This document shows, piece by piece, positions 1 through 8,415 of a stretch of 64,000 bases of DNA. The position numbers and the translations under genes are program-made. The stretch comes from Anaerolineae bacterium (GTDB lineage Bacteria; Chloroflexota; Anaerolineae; Aggregatilineales; J027). The notes beneath the pieces were generated by a model. It was not told the DNA's origin and searched no databases. It saw nothing but the letters and a program-made list of their open reading frames with translations. Each line of letters starts with the position of its first letter. Position 1 is the stretch's first letter. The stretch lies in the NCBI GenBank assembly GCA_021463865.1, contig JAJTXY010000002.1:128219-192218 (forward strand), written 5' to 3'.

Positions 1-86
1 TGGATATGGCCTGTGTACTTCAAGGCGCTACCCCCGAAAACGAGCCTAGAATGGGGGAGACTCATGCAACCGAGAGGAGTATTCGC

Positions 87-1064
87 ATGAAACCCTTGAT
101 CCGTTTACATCTGATTTTGGCGGGTCTACTGATAGCCACCAGTGTTCTCAGTGGAGGTCAACCGAGTCACGCCCAGACACCAGATAGTACCGCACAGGCC
201 ATGCTCTACCGATACTACAATGCCATCAACCTGCGGGACTTTGCGACGGCCTATAATTTATGGGTGAATCCTGTCCAGACCTATGAATCCTTTTCGTCAG
301 GGTTTGCCGATACTGCCCTCGTACAGCCCTATTTCGGCACGTATCAGATCAACAGCTTTGGATTAAGCACTACAGTACGCATCCCCGCCGTGCTTTTGGG
401 GTATCAGATTCACGGCGCGATAGTTTCGTATTATGGCTGCTTCACGGTAGCAGTGGATAGTTTTTCGCAGTGGCGCATCATGGATGCCGATTTCGGCTGG
501 CTCTCCAATACTCAAGTTCCCGATGTTGCTACTATAGGCAGTTTGTTAGAGATTGACTGCTTCCACATTCCGACCACTGTTACCGCGACCTATCGTCCTC
601 AGTTGTTTACTTCGGCGGGGCAAGGTGCTTTGCTGGCCTACTATAATGCCATCAACAATCGGGATTATGCGACAGGTTATACCATGTGGCTGCATCCATT
701 ACCGGGGTCGAAACCCAATGGTGCCCCTGCCCAAGATTATCGGCCCAATTACACAGATTATGTGGCGGGTTACGGCGACACGGTATTTGTCAATCTTTAC
801 ATGGGGGACTATGTAGAAACCGGGGCATCCGCTGGACACAGCTATCTCAACGGTCTGCTTCCGGCGGTTTTGGTTGGACAACACACCGATGGCAGTTTTG
901 TGGCCTATTATGGGTGTTATGTCATGGGATTTTTGACCGATCCGCCCGGTACTTATGGAATAGTCAGTGGTAGATTCTTGCCATTAGCCGAGGATGCACC
1001 ATTGGGTCAGTTGATTTTGCAATACCTTAACTTCGATTGTACGACTTTAAATCTGCAATACTAA
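87..1064 (+). CDS. Secreted protein with two copies of a Tyr-rich domain, function unknown
   Basis: Encodes about 325 residues. The ATG at 87 is chosen because a gaggagt ribosome-binding site lies just upstream (73-79) and a signal peptide follows it directly, with a hydrophobic core and a likely cleavage after SHAQ near residue 30. The earlier in-frame ATG at 6 would bury that signal. The mature part has two homologous halves: the motif YYNAIN-x-RD-(F/Y)-ATxY-x-(M/L)W occurs near residues 40-60 and again near 182-205, and each half later carries a Tyr-Tyr-Gly-Cys segment. The layout resembles NTF2/SnoaL-like fold duplications, but I see no catalytic signature. It probably sits outside the membrane. 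The aldo/keto reductase starts 14 bases downstream, so the two may be cotranscribed. The function is not recognised. Confidence 0.8.
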   Translation: MKPLIRLHLILAGLLIATSVLSGGQPSHAQTPDSTAQAMLYRYYNAINLRDFATAYNLWVNPVQTYESFSSGFADTALVQPYFGTYQINSFGLSTTVRIPAVLLGYQIHGAIVSYYGCFTVAVDSFSQWRIMDADFGWLSNTQVPDVATIGSLLEIDCFHIPTTVTATYRPQLFTSAGQGALLAYYNAINNRDYATGYTMWLHPLPGSKPNGAPAQDYRPNYTDYVAGYGDTVFVNLYMGDYVETGASAGHSYLNGLLPAVLVGQHTDGSFVAYYGCYVMGFLTDPPGTYGIVSGRFLPLAEDAPLGQLILQYLNFDCTTLNLQY

Positions 1065-1078
1065 AAAGGATACACGTC

Positions 1079-2062
1079 ATGAATTATCGTGAATTAGGGC
1101 GCACCGGATGGAAGGTGTCGGAAGTTAGCTTTGGGGCATGGGCGATTGGCAGTGCATGGGGGTCGGTCAACGATTCGGATTCAATGGCTACCCTGAATCA
1201 CAGCATTGATCTCGGTGTCAATTTTATTGATACCGCCGATGTGTATGGCGATGGGCACAGCGAACGCCTAATTGCCAAGCTACGTAAAGAACGCTCTGAA
1301 ACCATCTATGTCGCCACCAAAGCGGGGCGGCGATTGCCCACTCAAACAGTTGAAGGGTACAGCCGCGAGAACTTGAATGCGTGGGTTGACCGCAGCCTGA
1401 AAAATTTGGAGACCGATTGTATTGATTTGCTGCAACTCCACTGTCCGCCGATGGAAGCCTATTATCACGCCGAAATCTTCGGCATTTTGGACGATATGGT
1501 ACAGGCAGGCAAGATTCGCTATTACGGGGTCAGCGTGGAAAGGGTCGAAGAAGCTCTCAAAGCGATTGAATACCCCGGGGTTCAAACCGTCCAGATTATT
1601 TTTAATATGTTCCGCTTCCGGCCCAGTGAACTCTTTTTTGAGCAGGCCAAACGCCGCAACGTTGGCATTTTGGCGCGTGTGCCACTGGCAAGTGGGATGC
1701 TCACGGGCAAAATGACCCGCAGCAGTCAATTTTCGTCGGATGATCACCGCAGTTTTAATCGCAAAGGGGAAGCCTTTGATATGGGTGAGACCTTCTCTGG
1801 TGTGGATTATGAAACGGGCTTGCAGGCGGTGGAGGAATTACGCAGTATTATCCCCGGCGGCGCGACGATGGCCCAGTTCGCCCTGCGCTGGATATTAATG
1901 TTTGACGCCGTGACGTGTGTAATCCCCGGCGCGAAATATCCGGCCCAAGCCGAAGATAATATCAAAGCATCGGCCCTCGCCCCATTGACCGATAGTCAGA
2001 TGGCAAAAGTGCGCGAGGTCTATGACCAATACATCCGCCCGCAAGTTCACCATCGCTGGTAA
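1079..2062 (+). CDS. Aldo/keto reductase
   Basis: Encodes 327 residues, the usual length for a cytoplasmic NAD(P)H-dependent aldo/keto reductase with a TIM-barrel fold. The catalytic tetrad is visible: Asp51 and Tyr56 in DTADVYG, Lys81 in VATKAG, and His121 in LLQLHCP. The N-terminal (Y)RELGRTGWKVS opening is typical of the YghZ/Tas-like branch, which reduces aldehydes and ketones. The physiological substrate cannot be read from the sequence. An aaagga site at 1065-1070 precedes the ATG at 1079, which is preferred over the in-frame ATG at 1037 because that one overlaps the previous gene. A 13-bp hairpin follows the stop codon. Confidence 0.93.
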   Translation: MNYRELGRTGWKVSEVSFGAWAIGSAWGSVNDSDSMATLNHSIDLGVNFIDTADVYGDGHSERLIAKLRKERSETIYVATKAGRRLPTQTVEGYSRENLNAWVDRSLKNLETDCIDLLQLHCPPMEAYYHAEIFGILDDMVQAGKIRYYGVSVERVEEALKAIEYPGVQTVQIIFNMFRFRPSELFFEQAKRRNVGILARVPLASGMLTGKMTRSSQFSSDDHRSFNRKGEAFDMGETFSGVDYETGLQAVEELRSIIPGGATMAQFALRWILMFDAVTCVIPGAKYPAQAEDNIKASALAPLTDSQMAKVREVYDQYIRPQVHHRW

Positions 2063-2084
2063 CGCAGCCACCACCCTACCAATC

Positions 2085-2116
2085 CAGTCATGGCAAAAAA
2101 TGGTTTGCCATGACTG
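2085..2116. terminator. Bidirectional hairpin between convergent genes
   Basis: A perfect 13-bp inverted repeat (CAGTCATGGCAAA at 2085-2097 against TTTGCCATGACTG at 2104-2116) surrounds a 6-base loop. It lies between the stops of the aldo/keto reductase and the PrsW-like gene, which converge here. There is no clear T-run on either side, so its strength as an intrinsic terminator is uncertain, but position and symmetry fit a shared terminator. Confidence 0.65.
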
Positions 2117-2123
2117 ATTATGA

Positions 2124-3662
2124 TTATTGCGTCGTCGAAGCCGTTCGTTGTATCCACATCGTTAGGGCGGTTTGATGGCGCAATCGCTGTGAGAGTACCC
2201 GCATCATCTCCAAAGCAACTTGCGGTTTTGCAAACAAAAGAGTAATCAAATCTTCACGGGTTAATACGTATAAAGTGACATTTTCTAAACAGCTTACAGT
2301 AACCGTCGAATATTGCCCATCCAATAGCTCCATCTCGCCAAACGCATCGCCTAGCCCAAAAGCAGTAATGATGGTTTGCTGGTGTTGATCGTCGGTGACA
2401 CTCACAACCAGCTTACCCACTGCTGTGATGAATAGGTTGTCACTTTTTTCGCCCTGATGGATCACTTCATCCCCCACATGAAATTGACGAATCGTCAGCA
2501 GCAAAGCCAAATCCACCAAGTCCTCATCCGCCAAGCCATTAAATAAAGCCCCCTGACGCAAAATGCGTTTGCGTTGTTCCAATTCAGCAGGCGGGACAAG
2601 GATTTGGCGCTCATTCAATTGAATCAGGCGGGCAAGTTGCGGCTGCTCGGTATTGAGTTGATTGTCCAATTGCAGCCATACATCACTTTCTTCGGAAGGC
2701 AAAACACTGCGCAACCAAATCCATGTATACAAGCCCATGCTGCCCCGCAAAACATCCAACTGCTGTTCAGTGGTCTGAAGCTGGCGATTGAGCGTCTCAA
2801 CTAATTTAGCATTTTGGCTCAGGGCGATATTTTTGCGCAGAATACCTCGTTGGGCCTGCAAGGTGACATAGCGCTGGATGAGATGGGTACGGTCTTCGCC
2901 AATGGTCCCTCGGTGTTGTGCCAGCAGTTGCGCCACCATTTCCGGGTTGCGGGTTGCCATTAATTCACCTGCACTCAACACTCCTACCAATTCCAGATGA
3001 ATGGCCTTACTTTCTTGTTCGAGTGTCCGCTGCATGATGATGATAATCAGAACCATACTGCCTAAACCCATACCGAGTGCCGTCAGCAGTAGTTCTGCCC
3101 CCGATAGATGTTTCACCACAAAGTTAAAACTAGCATGGATCATGATGACCAACAGGAGGCCAAATAAAAATCGGTTGACACGAGTACGATTGGGAAAAGG
3201 TAAACTGGCCCCGGCGATAGTCCCCACAAGCGCGGTGTTAAATCCATGCACAAGGCTGGTGGAGAGGGAGCGGGTCATGGCTAATTGCAATCCAGTATTG
3301 GGATTATTGGCGACATAGGCAAGGTTCTCAACCATTGCAAAGCCAATCCCGATTGCAAAACCATAGGCCATCCCGTCGGCGGCATAGCGTAAAATCAAGC
3401 GACGCATCAAAACAATCAATAAAGCGCTTTTAAGGATTTCCTCCAAAATCGGGGCCACGACGAGGTTTAGGCCCTCAACCGTTGCGAGGTTCTGGTCAAG
3501 AATGAAGCGATTTAAGGTGTAGGCGATGCTAAAAACTAAAATGCCCCAACCAATAGACAACCCTAACACTTCATGGCGACTTGCGGCGTAGATTTCGAGG
3601 AGATGCACCAGATAAAGAAAAAACAGGGGGATCAAAATCCCAAGCAGATAGGCCATATACAT
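2124..3662 (-). CDS. PrsW-type intramembrane metalloprotease fused to a cyclic-nucleotide-binding-like domain
   Basis: Encodes 512 residues. The N-terminal half (about 1-210) is a multi-pass membrane domain with PrsW (M82) family motifs: EExxK at 74-78, GFAMVEN at 107-113, His139, and HASFN at 176-180. PrsW proteases cut anti-sigma factors within the membrane. A cytosolic helical linker (about 215-365) follows, then a Crp-type beta-roll domain (about 375-490) with the FGEMELLDG element. The position of the Arg that binds the cyclic phosphate is occupied by a Tyr-Ser stretch, so cAMP/cGMP binding is doubtful and another signal is possible. The start could be Met1 or Met3; neither has a strong ribosome-binding site. 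No sigma/anti-sigma pair lies nearby. The fusion order is seen directly; regulation of proteolysis by the C-terminal domain is inference. Confidence 0.85.
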   Translation of the reverse strand: MYMAYLLGILIPLFFLYLVHLLEIYAASRHEVLGLSIGWGILVFSIAYTLNRFILDQNLATVEGLNLVVAPILEEILKSALLIVLMRRLILRYAADGMAYGFAIGIGFAMVENLAYVANNPNTGLQLAMTRSLSTSLVHGFNTALVGTIAGASLPFPNRTRVNRFLFGLLLVIMIHASFNFVVKHLSGAELLLTALGMGLGSMVLIIIIMQRTLEQESKAIHLELVGVLSAGELMATRNPEMVAQLLAQHRGTIGEDRTHLIQRYVTLQAQRGILRKNIALSQNAKLVETLNRQLQTTEQQLDVLRGSMGLYTWIWLRSVLPSEESDVWLQLDNQLNTEQPQLARLIQLNERQILVPPAELEQRKRILRQGALFNGLADEDLVDLALLLTIRQFHVGDEVIHQGEKSDNLFITAVGKLVVSVTDDQHQQTIITAFGLGDAFGEMELLDGQYSTVTVSCLENVTLYVLTREDLITLLFAKPQVALEMMRVLSQRLRHQTALTMWIQRTASTTQ

Positions 3663-3764
3663 AGGAACACCCGCAATAACCTATTTAGTAATGTATGTCA
3701 CTATACCATTAAATGGTGAGAACGACTAAATATGCTTGATACCGCCCCCGATATAAGCTAAAGT

Positions 3765-3792
3765 TTGTCCAATAGCATCCCATAATCAGAAT
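3765..3792 (+). promoter_or_regulatory. Candidate leaderless promoter of ppc
   Basis: TTGTCC (3765-3770), a 16-base spacer and CAGAAT (3787-3792) lie only 8 bases before the ppc ATG. No Shine-Dalgarno site is present. If used, transcription would begin at or next to the start codon. Confidence 0.4.
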
Positions 3793-3800
3793 ACATTGTC

Positions 3801-6479
3801 ATGAAACGCACAACCTCTGAAATCACAGCCGGAAACTTTAGCCCACTCAGTACCGATATTCGTTTTTTAGGCAATCTATTGGGCAGTATCATCCGGGAAC
3901 AACATGGCAATGATGCCTTTGAGTTAGTTGAGACCGTCCGCCAAGCTGCGAAAGCTCGTCGTAATGATGAAACTGGTGCAGCAGAAGAACTGACTACCCT
4001 CATTAACAAACTCGATTTGGAACAGCGCCGCGTTCTCATCAAAGCCTTTAGCAATTATTTCCAACTCATCAATATCGCCGAAGACCACCAGCGCATCCGC
4101 ATTTTGCGTCAGAGGGAACACGAAGAAAATCTGACCGAATCCATTGGCGAATCTATCCAAGCCCTCCACGCACACGGTTTGAAGGATGATGAGGTACGGG
4201 CTGTGCTGGAACAAATCTCGGTGCGGTTGGTCTTGACCGCTCACCCCTCTGAGGCGAAGCGTAAAGAAGTCCTCGTGAAACTGCGCCATATTGCCCAATT
4301 ATTGGCTTCCAAAGAGCAGCATACCGTCTTGCCACGTGAACAGCAGGCACTCGAAAAAGCCCTTGCCGAAGAAATTGAGGAGTTGTGGCAGACCCAACCG
4401 ACCCGCGCTTCCAAAGCAACTGTAGCGGATGAGGTAGATTTTGGCCTCTATTTCATCACGTCGGTCATTATGGACGTGACGGCCTCGATCTATGAGGAAC
4501 TTGAAGCGGCGCTTGTCCAATATTATCCCAAAACCGATTGGTCGAATCTGCCCGTCCTACTGCGTTTCGCATCATGGATTGGAGGAGATCGGGATGGCAA
4601 CCCGAATGTGACCCCTGAAGTGACATTGGACACCCTCAAAACCCTACGCGAAGCTGCCGTGCAAGTCTATCTGCACGAAATCGAGTTTTTCCGCGAACAC
4701 CTTACCCAGTCGGTTGAAGAAATCGGCGTATCGGACGCATTAGTGGAATCGGTCAATGGCAGCACCAAATATACCAGCGAGTTCTATCGTCAGAAGATGG
4801 ATTCCATCGGATGGCAGTTAAAATCGGGCATCTACAAAACAGGCGATGAGCTTTTAGAGGATCTGCGCCTAGTGCAAAGCAGCCTAATGGAAAATAAAGG
4901 CCATCGGGTGGCACGTGGCGTTCTACAGCGGTTGATTACCATTGTGCGCGTATTCGGCCTACACCTCATACCATTAGAAGTGCGCGAAGACGCCCGCCTT
5001 CATGCCGCCGCTCTCCACGAAATTTTCCATCACTATGGGTTGGAACGTAATTATTTGGAACTGCCCGAAGAGGATAAGCAGTTTTTGCTCTCGCGGGAAA
5101 TCGCCAACCCACGCCCCCTGTTCCCAGTCGAATCGCCTTTTTCGCCTGCGACCAATCGTATTATGGAAACGTGGCGCATGATCGCCAAAGCGCACCGACT
5201 GTATGGCAAAACGGTGATTGATACCGTCATCGCCAGCCGGAGCGAATCCCCCAGCGACATTCTAGCCATGATGTTGTTTGCCCGTGAGGTGGGGATTGAT
5301 ACCGATGTAGATTTGGTCCCCCTGTTTGAAACGATTGACGACCTACATAACGCACCAATGGTGATGGCAACGCTCTTTCAAAACAGCGCCTATCGCCAGC
5401 ATATCGAAGCACGTGGAATGCGCCAACAGATCATGTTGGGTTATTCGGATAGTTGCAAAGATGGCGGTTATCTGGCCTCCAATTGGTCGCTCTATGTCGC
5501 CCAACGCGAATTAGCCGACCTGTGCAAAGCACAAAATATCAATCTTGAATTGTTTCATGGGCGTGGTGGCAGCATTGGACGTGGCGGAGGGCCAACCAAT
5601 CGGGCTATTTTGTCACAGCCCCCCGGTTCACTGCATGGTCGCATTAAGATTACGGAACAAGGCGAAGTGATTGCCTATCGTTATGGCAATGCCGAAATCG
5701 CCCGCCGCCATTTGCATCAGGTCATGAATGCGGTACTACTGGCCTTTGCCATGCCCTCCCAAATCCCCATCGAACCACAATGGCTCGACACCATGAGTAC
5801 CCTATCTGAGATGGGGCGGGATGCCTATCGAAAATTTGTGTTCGAGACGCCCCAATTTCTGGATTATTGGCAGCAGGCTACCCCCATCCGTGAATTATCC
5901 CTGATGCAAATTGGTTCACGCCCCGCCAAACGTCAACAAGGGGGTTTCAGCGAGGTTCGGGCTATCCCTTGGGTGTTTTCATGGATGCAAAGCCGCGCCA
6001 TTATTCCAAGCTGGTATGGTCTAGGTCATGCGCTCGAAAATTACCTTCAACAAACGCCAGATGGCCTTGCCCAACTACGGCACATGTTCCAAGTCTGGCC
6101 TTTTTTCCGTGCCCTGATTGAAAACGCCCAACTTGACCTTGCCAAAGCCGATATGGGCATCGCAGAACTGTACGCTTCATTGGTAGATGACGAGACTCTG
6201 CGTGAGACCGTGTTCCAAGAAATCAAAACCGAACACACCCGCGCCTGTAATCAGATTTGTCGGATATTGGGTCTACAAGGGATTTTAGAAAATCTGCCCG
6301 TTATGCAGCGCTCGATTGAACGGCGCAATCCCTATGTTGATCCGCTAAACTTTATTCAGGTCAGTTTGCTGCGTGATTTACGCCATCTCATCCCTGACCA
6401 TCCGCAATTTGAAGCAACCCTGAAGGCAGTGCTGTCCACTGTAAATGGTATTGCCGCCGGGATGAAAACCACTGGATAA
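3801..6479 (+). CDS. ppc: Phosphoenolpyruvate carboxylase
   Basis: Encodes 892 residues, a full-length cytoplasmic enzyme that carboxylates PEP to oxaloacetate to refill the citric acid cycle. Diagnostic motifs are present in order: LTAHPSEAKRKE with the catalytic His near 147, GGDRDGNPNVT near 258, GYSDSCKDGGY near 548, FHGRGGSIGRGGGPTN near 585-600, and GRIKITEQGE. The C-terminus ends GMKTTG where most homologues end in (R/Q)NTG, a mild departure in the tail that contacts the active site. There is no N-terminal extension with the phosphorylatable Ser of plant enzymes. The start codon has no ribosome-binding site but does have a -10-like element 8 bases upstream. A methyltransferase gene follows within 10 bases. 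Confidence 0.97.
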   Translation: MKRTTSEITAGNFSPLSTDIRFLGNLLGSIIREQHGNDAFELVETVRQAAKARRNDETGAAEELTTLINKLDLEQRRVLIKAFSNYFQLINIAEDHQRIRILRQREHEENLTESIGESIQALHAHGLKDDEVRAVLEQISVRLVLTAHPSEAKRKEVLVKLRHIAQLLASKEQHTVLPREQQALEKALAEEIEELWQTQPTRASKATVADEVDFGLYFITSVIMDVTASIYEELEAALVQYYPKTDWSNLPVLLRFASWIGGDRDGNPNVTPEVTLDTLKTLREAAVQVYLHEIEFFREHLTQSVEEIGVSDALVESVNGSTKYTSEFYRQKMDSIGWQLKSGIYKTGDELLEDLRLVQSSLMENKGHRVARGVLQRLITIVRVFGLHLIPLEVREDARLHAAALHEIFHHYGLERNYLELPEEDKQFLLSREIANPRPLFPVESPFSPATNRIMETWRMIAKAHRLYGKTVIDTVIASRSESPSDILAMMLFAREVGIDTDVDLVPLFETIDDLHNAPMVMATLFQNSAYRQHIEARGMRQQIMLGYSDSCKDGGYLASNWSLYVAQRELADLCKAQNINLELFHGRGGSIGRGGGPTNRAILSQPPGSLHGRIKITEQGEVIAYRYGNAEIARRHLHQVMNAVLLAFAMPSQIPIEPQWLDTMSTLSEMGRDAYRKFVFETPQFLDYWQQATPIRELSLMQIGSRPAKRQQGGFSEVRAIPWVFSWMQSRAIIPSWYGLGHALENYLQQTPDGLAQLRHMFQVWPFFRALIENAQLDLAKADMGIAELYASLVDDETLRETVFQEIKTEHTRACNQICRILGLQGILENLPVMQRSIERRNPYVDPLNFIQVSLLRDLRHLIPDHPQFEATLKAVLSTVNGIAAGMKTTG

Positions 6480-6487
6480 TAGTGATT

Positions 6488-7678
6488 ATGAAAGAACCAC
6501 GTATCGAGTTTGAAATTACCGGTATGGCGCACGGCGGCAGTGCGATTGGACGACATGAAGGCAAGGCCATTTTTGTCCCCTATGCCATTGTCGGGGAAAC
6601 CATCGGGGCACGGATTGTCGAAGATAAGGGTAATTTTGCGCGGGGGGAGTTGATTGAAATTGTCGCCCCATCCGAAAATCGTGTAGAGCCGCGTTGTCCG
6701 CACTTTGGCGTTTGTGGGGGCTGTCACTGGCAGCATATCCGCTACGAGGCCCAATTGGAATTTAAACGTCAAATCGTATCCGATCAACTCGCCCGTATCG
6801 GCGGCATTAAGGAGGCGGTGGTACATCCCACCATCGGCAGTCCAAATGAATGGCAGTATCGTTCGCATGTTAATCTCCATCGCACCCTTGACGGTCAGCT
6901 TGGTTTTGTGACGACGGATGATCGCACTGTGATGACCATTAATGAATGCCACATTATCCGCCCCGAACTCGTTAGTTTATTTGAGCAGTTCAAAGACAAA
7001 CGCCTCAAACCAGAGCAACAACGGGTACGTCTACAAGTCGGTTCGCAATCCACCGAAACATTAGCGGCGGCGAACGTTGGCGACGAAACGGGCAGTGACG
7101 AAACCCGCACCATTATGGGTACAGGCAAAGTCCATTACACCATCAAAGACCACATCTTTGAAGTTTCGGTGGGCAGTTTCTTTCAGGTCAACCTTCCCCA
7201 AACCGAAACACTGGTCAATTTAGTGTTGGAACGTCTAGCCCTACAAGGGTCAGAGCATATATTGGACTTGTACAGCGGAGTTGGATTGTTTTCAGCGTTC
7301 CTAGCCCCCGAAGCCCGTAAGATAACGGCGATAGAGTCCTATCCGCCTGCCGTCGCCGATGCCAGAGTCAATTTAGGCAAATTTTCAAACATTAAGGTCA
7401 TGCAGGGCACAGTCGAACAGCTTTTGACGCGCTTTTTGCAGGGCCATTTTGATGCCGCCGTGATTGACCCGCCGCGTGCTGGCATGAAACCCGCCGCGCT
7501 GGATGAGTTGATTAAATGCAAACCGCGTAAAGTGATTTATGTCTCATGCGACCCGGCGACGCTTGCGCGGGATGCTAAAAAGCTTGTTGGGGCAGGCTAT
7601 CGTTTGGTAGATGTGCAACCAGTGGATATGTTCCCACAGACCTATCACATCGAGTCGGTTGCGACGTTTACCCGTTAG
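6488..7678 (+). CDS. RlmD/TrmA-type RNA (uracil-5-)-methyltransferase
   Basis: Encodes about 396 residues of an iron-sulfur SAM-dependent enzyme that makes 5-methyluridine in rRNA or tRNA. An N-terminal TRAM RNA-binding domain (about 1-60) is followed by the cluster ligands in CPHFGVCGGC (Cys near 69, 75 and 78) and a fourth Cys in NECHI near 153. The C-terminal methyltransferase domain has DLYSGVGLFS, the DPPRAG motif near 326, and SCDP near 353 with the catalytic Cys. Which uridine is modified (23S U1939, U747 or tRNA U54) cannot be told from sequence alone. The start is the ATG at 6488; an in-frame GTG at 6482 is an alternative. It lies directly after ppc and 5 bases before the next gene, suggesting an operon. 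Confidence 0.92.
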   Translation: MKEPRIEFEITGMAHGGSAIGRHEGKAIFVPYAIVGETIGARIVEDKGNFARGELIEIVAPSENRVEPRCPHFGVCGGCHWQHIRYEAQLEFKRQIVSDQLARIGGIKEAVVHPTIGSPNEWQYRSHVNLHRTLDGQLGFVTTDDRTVMTINECHIIRPELVSLFEQFKDKRLKPEQQRVRLQVGSQSTETLAAANVGDETGSDETRTIMGTGKVHYTIKDHIFEVSVGSFFQVNLPQTETLVNLVLERLALQGSEHILDLYSGVGLFSAFLAPEARKITAIESYPPAVADARVNLGKFSNIKVMQGTVEQLLTRFLQGHFDAAVIDPPRAGMKPAALDELIKCKPRKVIYVSCDPATLARDAKKLVGAGYRLVDVQPVDMFPQTYHIESVATFTR

Positions 7679-7683
7679 GGCCT

Positions 7684-8412
7684 ATGACCTTTTTGCCCGA
7701 AAAAGCCTTTCACCTGACAGCCGGGTCACTGCCTATTGTGTTGACCTTGCCCCATGCCACCCCACTTGAGCAATCGTATGCCACCGAGCTACAAGAGCGG
7801 TTGCGTGGTCTAAAAAAAGCGGAGGGAGGATTGATTGACATTACCGAACGATTCAAACAGGTCTGCCATTCCCAAAAAGGTACACCGTATATCCTCATTG
7901 CGCGGGTGCATCGTTCACGTATTGACTTTAGCCGCAGCAAACAAATCGTCGCGGGTGAACGTGCCTATGACGATGCGCGTGCTGAACCGCTTTATGATGC
8001 CTTTGAACAGACCCTCGCCGACCTTGTTCAACAAATTACCCACGCCACGCCAACCGCCCTATTGCTCGATTTACATGGTTGCCGTAGTCGTGATACAGAC
8101 GTTTATCTAGGCACATTAAACGGCAAAACCATGACCTCGAATGGTCATCTTCATTCTCTGCGAGATCGCTTACATGCATCATTAAGCAAACAGGGCTGGA
8201 AGGTTGAACCAAAGCCCGGAGTAGCCGAAACCAAATTTGCCGGACGTTCCGATAGCATTATTGCACGACATAATCTAGCAAAACTGGCGGTGCAACCCGG
8301 CAATTATGGCAGCCTGCAAATCGAGGTCTCGCAACGGATACGGTTACATACGCCGCGCAATCAGCAGTTTGCCCACGACCTAGCCGAAGCCACCTTATCA
8401 CTACTGGATTAA
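7684..8412 (+). CDS. N-formylglutamate amidohydrolase family protein
   Basis: Encodes 242 residues matching the N-formylglutamate amidohydrolase (HutG-like, zinc carboxypeptidase-fold) family. Visible signatures are an N-terminal LTLPHAT segment where the family has a metal-binding HSG, VHRSRIDFSRS near 73-83, LLLDLHGC near 125-132, and a C-terminal SLQIEVSQ. The family hydrolyses N-formyl or related acyl amino acids and uses zinc. No histidine degradation genes lie nearby, so the real substrate is open. It sits between an RNA methyltransferase (5 bases upstream) and folC (3 bases downstream), very probably one operon. A formyl- or glutamyl-compound role near a folate gene is only suggestive. 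Confidence 0.75.
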   Translation: MTFLPEKAFHLTAGSLPIVLTLPHATPLEQSYATELQERLRGLKKAEGGLIDITERFKQVCHSQKGTPYILIARVHRSRIDFSRSKQIVAGERAYDDARAEPLYDAFEQTLADLVQQITHATPTALLLDLHGCRSRDTDVYLGTLNGKTMTSNGHLHSLRDRLHASLSKQGWKVEPKPGVAETKFAGRSDSIIARHNLAKLAVQPGNYGSLQIEVSQRIRLHTPRNQQFAHDLAEATLSLLD

Positions 8413-8415
8413 CCC

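Noticed and set aside
4153-4419. Antisense frames within ppc
   Set aside because: Compositional shadows of the real gene; Arg/Pro-rich with no start signals.
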